From positions 62,001 to 126,000 of the forward strand of contig NZ_CP071872.1 of assembly GCF_022647665.1 (NCBI RefSeq): a stretch of 64,000 nucleotides of DNA. Reading direction: 5' to 3'. Below the pieces are notes generated by a model, which was given only the letters and a program-made list of their open reading frames with translations, did no database searches and was not told the origin of the DNA. Shown here piece after piece: positions 16,188 to 23,711 of the stretch. The stretch is from Streptomyces formicae. Its GTDB lineage: Bacteria > Actinomycetota > Actinomycetes > Streptomycetales > Streptomycetaceae. How positions within the stretch are numbered: position 1 is the stretch's first letter; each line of letters opens with the position of its first letter. The translations under genes and the position numbers were made by a program.

Positions 16188-16943
16188 ATGGACTCGTACG
16201 GCAACGAGGGCGTGAGGCGCGAGGACGCGCCTCCGGGCGACGAGGGCGCCCAGGGAGGCATAGGGGGCATAGTCAGCCTCTCCCTGCCCTACCAGGTGGT
16301 GGCGGCGGTCGCCCTCGCCCTGATCGGCATCCTGGGCTGCACCCATCTGGCCATGATCTTCCTTCATGTGTCGCCCTCGAACACCGTGACCAAGCAGCAC
16401 GGCGAGGCCATCGACGGATGGGTCTACCCCGAGTTCGAGCAGAACTGGAAGCTCTTCGCCCCCAACCCGCTGCAGCAGAACATCGGAGTCCAGGTGCGTG
16501 CCGAGGTCGCCGAGGGTGACGGAGCGCGCCGGACCAGTGGGTGGATCGACCTCTCGGCCGAGGACGCCGAGGCCGTCCGCGGCAACCTCCTGCCCAGCCA
16601 TGTGCACCAGAACGAACTCCGCCGCGGCTGGGACTTCTACGCCAACTCCCACACCGACGACAACCGGCCCAACGGCCTGCGCGGCCAGCTCTCCGAGCGC
16701 TACATCCGGCGCATCGTGATGATGCGGCTCGACCACCATGACCTGGGCGGGAAGGTCGAGCGCATCCAGCTCCGCTCCGTGACCCGCTCCGTCAAGGCTC
16801 CGGCGTGGAGCAAGGAGAAGACGGACACCCGGCCGTACTACCGGGTCCTTCCGTGGTGGAAGGTGACCGGGGCGGATCTGCCCCTGGACACACGGAACGA
16901 CGACGCCGGCAGCGCGGGCAGCGGTACGGAGGCGGGCAAGTGA
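16188..16943 (+). CDS. DUF5819 family membrane protein
   Basis: A 251-residue protein with one predicted membrane helix (LPYQVVAAVALALIGILGCTHLAMIF, about residues 33-58) and a long extracytoplasmic part. FEQNWKLFAPNPLQQNIGVQV is the diagnostic motif shared by proteins that pair with HTTM enzymes. The function is unknown. The stop overlaps the GTG of the following HTTM gene, so the two are made together. The layout resembles SdpA/SdpB, which mature a peptide toxin in Bacillus, but no toxin peptide gene is recognisable here. ATG 16188 is preferred; a GTG at 16155 is possible. Confidence 0.8.
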   Translation: MDSYGNEGVRREDAPPGDEGAQGGIGGIVSLSLPYQVVAAVALALIGILGCTHLAMIFLHVSPSNTVTKQHGEAIDGWVYPEFEQNWKLFAPNPLQQNIGVQVRAEVAEGDGARRTSGWIDLSAEDAEAVRGNLLPSHVHQNELRRGWDFYANSHTDDNRPNGLRGQLSERYIRRIVMMRLDHHDLGGKVERIQLRSVTRSVKAPAWSKEKTDTRPYYRVLPWWKVTGADLPLDTRNDDAGSAGSGTEAGK

Positions 16944-18265
16944 CACAGGCCCTCGACAACGAGACCCCGGACCGCGAGAACCGCACAGGCCATGAGCCGC
17001 ACATGTCCCACGAACCGCACATGTCCCACGAACCGCACATGTCGCACGAACCGCACGAGCCGCGCCGGCCGCGCGATGCTTCCGGCCGCCGGTCCCCGGA
17101 CCGACGCCTCGCCCACGCCATCCAGCGCGTGACCTCGACCGCGCTCGGCCCGTACCAGAGCGCGGTCGTCCGCATCGGTTTCTCGGCCACCTGGCTGCTC
17201 TTCCTCCTGTGGGAGGTCCCGCACCGTCACGAGCTCTACGGGCCGGAGGGTCCGTGGGGCTGGGACATGGCCCAGCGGCTGATCGCCAACAACCACGCCT
17301 TCACCGCGCTGATGTGGTCCGACAGCACGGTGTGGTTCGAGTGCCTGTACGTCATAGCCGTGCTCTCCAGCGCGCTGCTGATGCTGGGCTGGCGCACCCG
17401 TGCCATGTCGGTGCTCTTCATGATCGGCGTGCTGTCGCTTCAGAACCGGTCGATCTTCATGGGGGACGGCGGCGACAACGTCATCCACCTCATGGCGATC
17501 TATCTGGTCCTCACCCGCTGCGGACAGGTGTGGTCCCTGGACGCCCGGCGGCGGACCGAACGGTCGCGGGACCTGGCGGGCCCGGTGCTGTGGACCGTGC
17601 TGGGCGTGGCCCTGGTCGCGGGGACGGTCCTGGACCGGATCGGCGGGGAATGGTGGCTGATCACCCTCTTCTGGGGTCTGTGGATCTTCCACGGTGTGTG
17701 GTGGGCGGTGAATCGTCGCGCACCGGGCAGTGAGCTGCGCACGCTGCTCGACGTCCTCACGAACCTCGTCCACAACACGACCCTCGCCGTGATCATGGCG
17801 GAGGTCTGTCTGATCTATGCCACCGCGGGCTGGTACAAGATCCAGGGATCGCGCTGGCAGGACGGCAGCGCCCTGTACTACCCGCTCAATCTCGACTACT
17901 TCACCCCCTGGCCCGCGCTCTCCGACATCCTGGCCGGCAGCGGTCTGATCGTGATGCTGCTGACGTACGGCACCGTCATCGTGCAGGTCGCCTTTCCGTT
18001 CACGCTCTTCAACCGCAAGGTCAAGAACGTGCTGCTGGTGGCGATGATGCTGGAGCACGCGGGCATCGCCCTCCTGCTCGGGCTGCCCTTCTTCTCGATG
18101 GCCATGATCGCCGCGGACGCGGTGTTCCTGCCCACGGCCTTCCTGGTGTGGCTCGGCGGGCGGGTGGCGCTGGGCCGGGACCGGGTGTTCCGGAGCCGGG
18201 CGAAGCGGGTCCCCGAGCAGCGCGATGCGCCCGATGAGCAGGCGGCACGTACTCTCGTCGGGTGA
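16940..18265 (+). CDS. HTTM-domain integral membrane protein with HEPHMS repeats
   Basis: A 441-residue protein of the horizontally transferred transmembrane (vitamin K-dependent carboxylase-like) family, with about eight hydrophobic segments. The family signature ATAGWYKIQGSRWQDGSALYYPL lies near residue 295. The cytosolic N-terminus has a His/Met/Glu tandem repeat: three copies of HEPHMS followed by HEPHEP, residues 18-41, encoded by 18-bp repeats. GTG 16940 overlaps the DUF5819 stop, and the gene's own stop overlaps the TrmH start, so three genes form one unit. The substrate is unknown; a lipid/peptide carboxylase or SdpB-like maturation role is possible. Confidence 0.85.
   Translation: MTQALDNETPDRENRTGHEPHMSHEPHMSHEPHMSHEPHEPRRPRDASGRRSPDRRLAHAIQRVTSTALGPYQSAVVRIGFSATWLLFLLWEVPHRHELYGPEGPWGWDMAQRLIANNHAFTALMWSDSTVWFECLYVIAVLSSALLMLGWRTRAMSVLFMIGVLSLQNRSIFMGDGGDNVIHLMAIYLVLTRCGQVWSLDARRRTERSRDLAGPVLWTVLGVALVAGTVLDRIGGEWWLITLFWGLWIFHGVWWAVNRRAPGSELRTLLDVLTNLVHNTTLAVIMAEVCLIYATAGWYKIQGSRWQDGSALYYPLNLDYFTPWPALSDILAGSGLIVMLLTYGTVIVQVAFPFTLFNRKVKNVLLVAMMLEHAGIALLLGLPFFSMAMIAADAVFLPTAFLVWLGGRVALGRDRVFRSRAKRVPEQRDAPDEQAARTLVG
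16990..17062 (+). repeat. 18-bp in-frame tandem repeat (HEPHMS)
   Basis: Four units of about 18 bp (CATGAGCCGCACATGTCC-like) are nearly identical at the DNA level, indicating recent expansion or exchange. They encode a His- and Met-rich stretch ahead of the first membrane helix. Confidence 0.85.
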
Positions 18266-18921
18266 GCAGCGTGACCGAGGAACCCGTGCAGTACGACGAC
18301 GGCTACGGCCCCGAGATCGGTGTCGGGCCCCATCCGCACCCCTGGCCGGAGGGCGGTCCGTACGACCCCGAGCTGCTCGCCCACGGGGACCGGCGCAATG
18401 TCGCCGACCAGTACCGCTATTGGACGCGGGAGGCGATCGTCGCCGACCTGGACAGCCGGCGTCACGACTTCCATGTGGCCGTCGAGAACTGGGGCCACGA
18501 CTTCAACATCGGCTCCGTGGTGCGGACCGCCAACGCCTTCCTGGCGAAGGAGATCCACATCGTGGGCCGGCGGCGCTGGAACCGGCGCGGGGCGATGGTC
18601 ACCGACCGCTACCAGCATGTCCGTCACCACCCCGACACCGAGGCGCTGACCTCCTGGGCCGCGGGCGAGCGGCTGCCGATCATCGGGATCGACAATCTGC
18701 CCGGTGCGGTGCCGCTGGAACGGACCGAGCTGCCGCGGCGGTGTGTGCTGCTCTTCGGACAGGAGGGTCCGGGGCTCACCGAGGAAGCGCGCAAGCACGC
18801 CTCCATGGTCTGCTCGATCGCCCAGTTCGGCTCGACCCGCTCGATCAACGCGGGCGCGGCCGCGGCGATCGCGATGCACGCGTGGGTGCAGCGGTACGCC
18901 GAGGTGCCGCCCGCGCCCTGA
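18262..18921 (+). CDS. TrmH/SpoU-family RNA 2'-O-methyltransferase
   Basis: A 219-residue SPOUT methyltransferase. Motif 1 is in VENWGHDFNIGSVVRTANAF, motif 2 in LLFGQEGPGLTEEA and motif 3 in STRSINAGAAAAIAMHAW. It probably transfers a methyl group from S-adenosylmethionine to a ribose in tRNA or rRNA; the exact target cannot be read. GTG 18262 overlaps the HTTM stop (GTGA); a GTG at 18271 is an alternative. A short hairpin follows the stop. Confidence 0.9.
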   Translation: MSSVTEEPVQYDDGYGPEIGVGPHPHPWPEGGPYDPELLAHGDRRNVADQYRYWTREAIVADLDSRRHDFHVAVENWGHDFNIGSVVRTANAFLAKEIHIVGRRRWNRRGAMVTDRYQHVRHHPDTEALTSWAAGERLPIIGIDNLPGAVPLERTELPRRCVLLFGQEGPGLTEEARKHASMVCSIAQFGSTRSINAGAAAAIAMHAWVQRYAEVPPAP

Positions 18922-18940
18922 GCCGTGTGTCTGACACGGC
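18922..18940. terminator. Hairpin after trmH, between convergent genes
   Basis: GCCGTGT-gtctg-ACACGGC forms a perfect 7-bp stem immediately after the TrmH stop and before the paaN stop at 18969. No U-tract, as is usual in Streptomyces. Confidence 0.45.
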
Positions 18941-18968
18941 CCGGGAGCGGCCGGCACCCCCCGGCCCG

Positions 18969-20645
18969 TCAGGCCTGGCGGCGGACCTCCACCACGCGGA
19001 AGCGGTTCGAGACGAACGCGCCGTCGCACAGCGCCGCATTCGCCGCCGGGTTGCCGCCGGAGCCGTGGAAGTCGGAGAAGGCCGCCGTCTGGTTCACATA
19101 GACCCCACCGGTCAGATTCAGCGAGAGCTGGGCCGACTCCTCCAGGCAGACCTCTTCGACGGCCCGCTCGGTCTCCTCCGACGTCGTGTACGCCCCGACC
19201 GTCATCGCGCCCTTCTCGCGCACCGTCCGGCGCAGCAGCTCCAGCGCATCGTCCGTGGAGTCGACCGCGACGGCGAACGACACCGGGCCGAAGCACTCCG
19301 AGAGATAGGCCGCCTCGTCGTCGGCCCCGTCCCAGAACTTCCGCGCGCCGTCCAGCTTCACGACCACGGGCGTACGCACCACGGCGTCCGGGAAGTCCGG
19401 GTTGGCGACCACCCGTGAGGCCAGGGCCACCTCACCAAGGCCGGCCGCCGCCTCAAGCCGGGCCTTCACATCGGGGTTCACCAGCGCGCCGAGCAGCGCG
19501 TTCGCCCGGGCGTCGTCGCCGAGCAGACTGCCCACCGCGGCGCTGATGTCGGTGACCACCTCGTCGTACGACTTGTGGCCGGCGTCGGTCGTGATGCCGT
19601 CGCGCGGGATCAGCAGGTTCTGCGGAGTGGTGCACATCTGGCCGCTGTACAGCGACAGGGAGAAGGCCAGGTTGGACAGCATGCCCTTGTAGTCGTCGGT
19701 GGAGTCGATCACCACCGTGTTGACTCCGGCCTTCTCCGTGTAGACCTGGGCCTGGCGTGCGTTGGCCTCCAGCCAGTCGCCGAAGGCGGTGGAACCCGTG
19801 TAGTCAATGATCTTGATCTCGGGGCGCACGGCGAGGATCTTCGCGATGCCCTCGCCCGGGCGCTCGGCGGCCAGCGCGACCAGATTCGGGTCGAACCCGG
19901 CCTCGCCCAGCACCTCGCGCGCGATCCGCACCGTGAGCGCCAGCGGGAGAACGGCGCGCGGGTGCGGCTTGACCAGGACCGGGTTTCCGGTGGCCAGGGA
20001 GGCGAAAAGTCCGGGGTATCCGTTCCACGTCGGGAAGGTGTTGCACCCGATCAGCAGCGAGATGCCGCGCGGCGCCGCCGTGAACTGCTTCCGCAGCTCC
20101 AGCGGGTCGCGCTTGCCCTGCGGCTTGGACCAGTCGGCGGCGGCAGGGGTGCGCGTCTGCTCCTCGTACGCATACGCCACCGCTTCCAGGCCGCGGTCCT
20201 GGGCGTGCGGGCCGCCCGCCTGGAACGCCATCATGAACGCCTGGCCGCTCGTGTGCATGACGGCGTGCGCGAACTCGTGGGTGCGGGCACTGATCCGGGA
20301 CAGGATCTCCAGGCAGACCAGGGCGCGGGTCTCGGGGCCGGCGTCGCGCCAGGCCGCCATGCCCGCACGCATGGCGGGCAGCAGCACCTCGATGTCCGGA
20401 TGGGGATACTCGATGCCCAACTCGGGGCCGTACGGCGACACTTCGCCGCCCGTCCAGCCGTCGGTGCCCGGCTGGTCCAGCTCGAAGCGGGTGCCCAGCA
20501 GGGCCTGATAGGCCGCGAGGCCGTCGGCCGCACCCGTCTCGCCGTACGCCTTGGGGTGCTCCGGGTGGGGCGACCAGTACGCCCGGGAGCGGATCGCCCC
20601 GAGGGCCTGGTCGAGCGTCGGCCGGTGGGTCTCGGTCAGCTGCAT
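18969..20645 (-). CDS. paaN: Phenylacetic acid degradation aldehyde dehydrogenase PaaN
   Basis: A 558-residue aldehyde dehydrogenase-fold protein of the PaaN type that acts on ring-cleaved phenylacetate intermediates. It lacks a fused hydratase domain, unlike PaaZ. Visible are IDYTGSTAFGDWLEANARQ (cofactor loop), YTEKAGVNTVVID (general-base Glu) and SLYSGQMCTTPQNLLIP with the catalytic Cys. The C-terminal FHGSGGNPAANAAL is family-typical. ATG 20645 has AGGAG about 10 bases upstream. It is divergent from paaH across the PaaR operator. Confidence 0.93.
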   Translation of the reverse strand: MQLTETHRPTLDQALGAIRSRAYWSPHPEHPKAYGETGAADGLAAYQALLGTRFELDQPGTDGWTGGEVSPYGPELGIEYPHPDIEVLLPAMRAGMAAWRDAGPETRALVCLEILSRISARTHEFAHAVMHTSGQAFMMAFQAGGPHAQDRGLEAVAYAYEEQTRTPAAADWSKPQGKRDPLELRKQFTAAPRGISLLIGCNTFPTWNGYPGLFASLATGNPVLVKPHPRAVLPLALTVRIAREVLGEAGFDPNLVALAAERPGEGIAKILAVRPEIKIIDYTGSTAFGDWLEANARQAQVYTEKAGVNTVVIDSTDDYKGMLSNLAFSLSLYSGQMCTTPQNLLIPRDGITTDAGHKSYDEVVTDISAAVGSLLGDDARANALLGALVNPDVKARLEAAAGLGEVALASRVVANPDFPDAVVRTPVVVKLDGARKFWDGADDEAAYLSECFGPVSFAVAVDSTDDALELLRRTVREKGAMTVGAYTTSEETERAVEEVCLEESAQLSLNLTGGVYVNQTAAFSDFHGSGGNPAANAALCDGAFVSNRFRVVEVRRQA

Positions 20646-20698
20646 GAAAGACCAACTCCTCGTCGAGCTGGGCAGGGAAACACGGACAGAGTTAGAGT

Positions 20699-20716
20699 AA
20701 CCGAACGATCGGTCGG
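20699..20716. promoter_or_regulatory. PaaR-type operator between paaN and paaH
   Basis: AACCGAACGATCGGTCGG is identical over 18 bases to the complement of the paaA site. It lies 54 bases from the paaN start and 54 bases from the paaH start, so one site can control both divergent promoters. Confidence 0.7.
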
Positions 20717-20738
20717 GACAAGAGGGGTCCGCAGAACC

Positions 20739-20747
20739 TGTGGACAA
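20739..20747 (-). other. DnaA box (perfect Streptomyces consensus)
   Basis: The plus strand TGTGGACAA is the complement of TTGTCCACA, the preferred Streptomyces DnaA box. It lies in the paaN/paaH promoter gap, 22 bases from the PaaR site. By composition this 9-mer should be rare in a 64-kb high-GC window. Confidence 0.5.
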
Positions 20748-20769
20748 CTCGTAGGGGAGGATCACAGCC

Positions 20770-22329
20770 ATGACCGCCACCGACGCCGCAGCCGAAGCCG
20801 CAGCCCAGGCCGACGGGGCCGGCGCCGCCATCGGGCCGGACCGGACCGTCGCCGTCGTGGGCACCGGCACCATGGGCCAGGGCATCGCCCAGGTCGCACT
20901 GGTCGCCGGCCACCGCGTGCGCCTCTACGACGCCGTCCCCGGGCGCGCCGAGAAGGCCGCGGAAGCGATCGGCGGCCGGCTGGACCGGCTCGTCCAGAAG
21001 GGCCGGCTGGAGGCCGTGGCCCGCGATGCGGCACGCGAGCGCCTGCTGCCCGCGGCGGACCTCGCCGAGCTCGCCGACTCCGCGCTGGTGGTCGAGGCGG
21101 TCCTCGAACGGCTCGACGTCAAGCAGGAGCTCTTCACCGCCCTGGAGAAGACCGTCGCGGAGGACTGCCTCCTCGCCACCAACACCTCGTCGCTCTCCGT
21201 CACCGCGATCGCGGGCGCCCTGCGGCTGCCCGGCCGCTTCGTGGGACTCCACTTCTTCAACCCGGCACCGCTGCTCCCGCTCGTCGAGGTCGTCAGCGGC
21301 TTCGCCACCGACCAGGCCGCGGCCACGCGTGCGTACGCGACGGCGAAGGCATGGGGCAAGACCCCGGTGCGCTGCTCCGACACCCCCGGCTTCATCGTCA
21401 ACCGCGTGGCGCGCCCCTTCTACGCCGAGGCCCTGCGCGTGTACGAGGAGCGCGGCGCCGACCCCGCCACGATCGACGCCGTCCTGCGGGAGTCGGGCGG
21501 CTTCAGGATGGGCCCCTTCGAGCTGACCGACCTGATCGGCCAGGATGTCAACGAGGCCGTCACCCGCTCCGTCTGGGAGTCCTTCTTCCACGACCCGAAG
21601 TTCATGCCGTCCCTCGCCCAGCGCCGCCTGGTCGAGTCGGGGCGGCTGGGGCGCAAGACGGGCCAGGGCTGGTTCTCCTACGAGGAAGGCGCCGAGCGGC
21701 CCGTACCGCACACGGCTCCCTCCGCCGAGGCGCCGGAGGCGATCACCGTCCGTGGGGACCTCGGGCCCGCGGAGGAGCTCGTGGAGCTCTTCGAAGAAGC
21801 CGGGATCAAGGTGCGGCGCAAGCGCGGCGGCGGATACATCGGGTTGCCCGGCGGCGGGCGGCTCTGCCTCGCGGACGGCGAGACGTCCTGCGAGTTCTAC
21901 GAGCAGGAGATCGTCTACTTCGATCTGGCGTTCGACTACGCCAAGGCGACCCGTATCGCCGTGTCCGCCTCGGCGACCACGTCACCGGAGAGCCTTCAGC
22001 AAGCCGTCGGTCTCTTCCAGGCGATCGGCAAGCAGGTGTCCGTGATCGGGGACATACCGGGGATGATCGTCGCCCGTACGGTCGCGATGCTCGCGGACGT
22101 CGCGGCGGACGCCGTCGACCGGGGCGTCGCGTCGGCCGAGGACGTCGACACGGCGATGCGGCTGGGGGTGAACTACCCGGCGGGCCCCCTGGAGTGGGGT
22201 GCCGAGGTGGGCTTCCAGTGGATCTCCGACCTGCTCGGTTCGCTGCACGAGCGCTACCCCACCGGTCGTTACGCCCCCGCCCTCGGGACGGTGCGCCGCG
22301 GGTACGAGGAGAACGGGGACATCCGATGA
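20770..22329 (+). CDS. paaH: 3-hydroxyacyl-CoA dehydrogenase PaaH
   Basis: A 519-residue NAD-dependent 3-hydroxyacyl-CoA (3-hydroxyadipyl-CoA) dehydrogenase. The Rossmann motif VAVVGTGTMGQGIAQVAL is near residue 28, the catalytic His-containing LHFFNPAPLLPLVEVVSG near 160, and DTPGFIVNRVARPFYAEALR near 202. It carries a second C-terminal 3HCDH domain (VIGDIPGMIVARTVAMLADVAADAV), giving the long form. GGGGAGG precedes the ATG by about 9 bases. The stop overlaps the start of the TetR gene. Confidence 0.93.
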   Translation: MTATDAAAEAAAQADGAGAAIGPDRTVAVVGTGTMGQGIAQVALVAGHRVRLYDAVPGRAEKAAEAIGGRLDRLVQKGRLEAVARDAARERLLPAADLAELADSALVVEAVLERLDVKQELFTALEKTVAEDCLLATNTSSLSVTAIAGALRLPGRFVGLHFFNPAPLLPLVEVVSGFATDQAAATRAYATAKAWGKTPVRCSDTPGFIVNRVARPFYAEALRVYEERGADPATIDAVLRESGGFRMGPFELTDLIGQDVNEAVTRSVWESFFHDPKFMPSLAQRRLVESGRLGRKTGQGWFSYEEGAERPVPHTAPSAEAPEAITVRGDLGPAEELVELFEEAGIKVRRKRGGGYIGLPGGGRLCLADGETSCEFYEQEIVYFDLAFDYAKATRIAVSASATTSPESLQQAVGLFQAIGKQVSVIGDIPGMIVARTVAMLADVAADAVDRGVASAEDVDTAMRLGVNYPAGPLEWGAEVGFQWISDLLGSLHERYPTGRYAPALGTVRRGYEENGDIR

Positions 22330-22922
22330 CCACTGCCAGACGGGACACCTACACCCCCGAGACGCTGCTCTCCGTCGCCGTCCGCGTCTTCAACGAACGC
22401 GGCTACGACGGCACCTCCATGGAGCACCTCTCCAAGGCCGCCGGGATCTCCAAGTCGTCGATATACCACCACGTCGCGGGCAAGGAGGAGCTGCTGCGCC
22501 GTGCGGTGAGCCGGGCGCTCGACGGGCTCTTCGGGATCCTCGACGAGCCGGGGGCGGTGCGCGGGCGCGCCATCGAGCGGGTCGAGTACGTGACCCGGCG
22601 CACCGTCGAGGTGCTGATGGCCGAACTGCCCTATGTCACCCTGCTGCTGCGGGTCCGCGGCAACACCAGGACCGAGCGCTGGGCCCTGGAGCGCCGCCGG
22701 GAGTTCGACCACAAGGTCGCCGACCTGCTCAAGGCCGCGGCCGCCGAGGGCGATCTCCGGGCCGACATGGACATGCGGCTGGCGACCAGGCTGCTCTTCG
22801 GCATGGTGAACTCCCTGGTGGAGTGGTACCGGCCGCAGGCGGGCACCGGCTACGACCGGGAGCAGGTCGCCGACGCGGTCGTACGGCTCGCCTTCGACGG
22901 GCTGCGCACCGCCACCCCGTAG
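22326..22922 (+). CDS. paaR: TetR-family repressor PaaR
   Basis: A 198-residue TetR regulator. The HTH is VAVRVFNERGYDGTSMEHLSKAAGISKSSIYHHVAGKEELLRRA; the C-terminal ligand domain is all-helical. It is translationally coupled to paaH (ATGA), and its likely operator is the AACCGAACGATCGGTCGG palindrome at the paaA and paaN/paaH promoters. The usual inducer in this family is phenylacetyl-CoA. A weaker copy of the site at bkd set 1 raises the possibility of wider control. Confidence 0.88.
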   Translation: MTTARRDTYTPETLLSVAVRVFNERGYDGTSMEHLSKAAGISKSSIYHHVAGKEELLRRAVSRALDGLFGILDEPGAVRGRAIERVEYVTRRTVEVLMAELPYVTLLLRVRGNTRTERWALERRREFDHKVADLLKAAAAEGDLRADMDMRLATRLLFGMVNSLVEWYRPQAGTGYDREQVADAVVRLAFDGLRTATP

Positions 22923-22942
22923 CCCCGGAACGCCGAGCCGAG

Positions 22943-22956
22943 CGGGCCGGGGCCCG
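22943..22956. terminator. Hairpin between convergent paaR and bkdR
   Basis: CGGGCC-GG-GGCCCG lies in the 75-bp gap between two convergent stops. A short GC stem, plausible as a bidirectional terminator. Confidence 0.35.
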
Positions 22957-22997
22957 TTCCAGGACGACAGGCCCAGGCGGGATTCGTCGGACACGGC

Positions 22998-23528
22998 CTA
23001 CCGCGTCGGGTCCGGGTCGAGGTCCGTCTCCTCGAACACCAGCAGGGTGCGTGTGGAGAGCACCTCGGGTATCGCCTGGAGCTTCGTCAGGACGAGCTCG
23101 CGCAGCGTGCGGTTGTCGGGCGTGTGCACCAGCAGTAGTACGTCGAAATCGCCGCTGACCAGGGCGATGTGCGCGGCGCCCGGCAGCGCCTGGAGCTGCT
23201 CGCGCACCGTGCGCCAGGAGTTCTGCACGATCTTGAGCGTGATGTACGCGGAGGCGCCGTGTCCTGCGCGCTCGTGGTTGACGCGGGCGCTGAAGCCCCG
23301 GATCACGCCGTCCTCGATGAGCCGGTTGATGCGTGCGTACGCGTTGGCGCGGGAGACGTGGACCCGCTCGGCCACGGAACGGATCGAGGCCCGGCCGTCC
23401 GTCTGCAGTATGCGCAGGATGTCGCGGTCGATCGCGTCCAGGGGACGGGGTGGTGGTGCCTGCGCGGCTCCGGGCACGGCTTCGTAAACCGTGCGGTCCC
23501 CGCCGGCGGCCATTTGTTCAGCTGTCAC
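22998..23528 (-). CDS. bkdR: Lrp/AsnC-family regulator (BkdR-like)
   Basis: A 176-residue Lrp/AsnC regulator. The N-terminal HTH reads LDAIDRDILRILQTDGRASIRSVAERVHVSRANAYARINRLIEDGVI, and the C-terminal RAM ligand domain contains GDFDVLLLVHTPDNRTLRELVLTKL. Proteins of this type, divergent from bkdA, control branched-chain keto-acid dehydrogenase genes in response to amino acids. GTG 23528 has a G-rich ribosome site upstream. The 183-bp gap to bkdA contains an inverted repeat, a DnaA box and a diverged PaaR-like site. Confidence 0.88.
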   Translation of the reverse strand: MTAEQMAAGGDRTVYEAVPGAAQAPPPRPLDAIDRDILRILQTDGRASIRSVAERVHVSRANAYARINRLIEDGVIRGFSARVNHERAGHGASAYITLKIVQNSWRTVREQLQALPGAAHIALVSGDFDVLLLVHTPDNRTLRELVLTKLQAIPEVLSTRTLLVFEETDLDPDPTR

Positions 23529-23572
23529 GTCCCCCCGCCTCTCTGTCTTGGACGACGTGTATCTATCCCAGG

Positions 23573-23596
23573 CTGTGGAGAACCGTTTGTCCACAG
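23573..23596. promoter_or_regulatory. Inverted repeat CTGTGGA-N10-TCCACAG with embedded DnaA box
   Basis: Arms at 23573-23579 and 23590-23596; the right arm carries TTGTCCACA (23587-23595), a perfect Streptomyces DnaA box, and the left arm a partial one. It sits in the bkdR/bkdA divergent promoter. It could be a paired DnaA site or an Lrp-type operator. Confidence 0.45.
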
Positions 23597-23628
23597 GCTG
23601 AAGGTGCCTGTAGCCAAAATGCCCCCAC

Positions 23629-23646
23629 GACCGAACAATCGGTAGG
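23629..23646. promoter_or_regulatory. Diverged PaaR-like site upstream of bkdA set 1
   Basis: GACCGAACAATCGGTAGG matches the paa operator at 15 of 18 positions and keeps both arms ACCGA and TCGGT. It lies 66 bases upstream of the TTG at 23712, suggesting PaaR or a paralogue also acts on bkd set 1. Confidence 0.4.
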
Positions 23647-23711
23647 TGAGGCGCCTCACACTCCGCGCTCTCACGGGTCCTTATGCCCGCTCCCACGAGG
23701 AGGTGCTCGCG

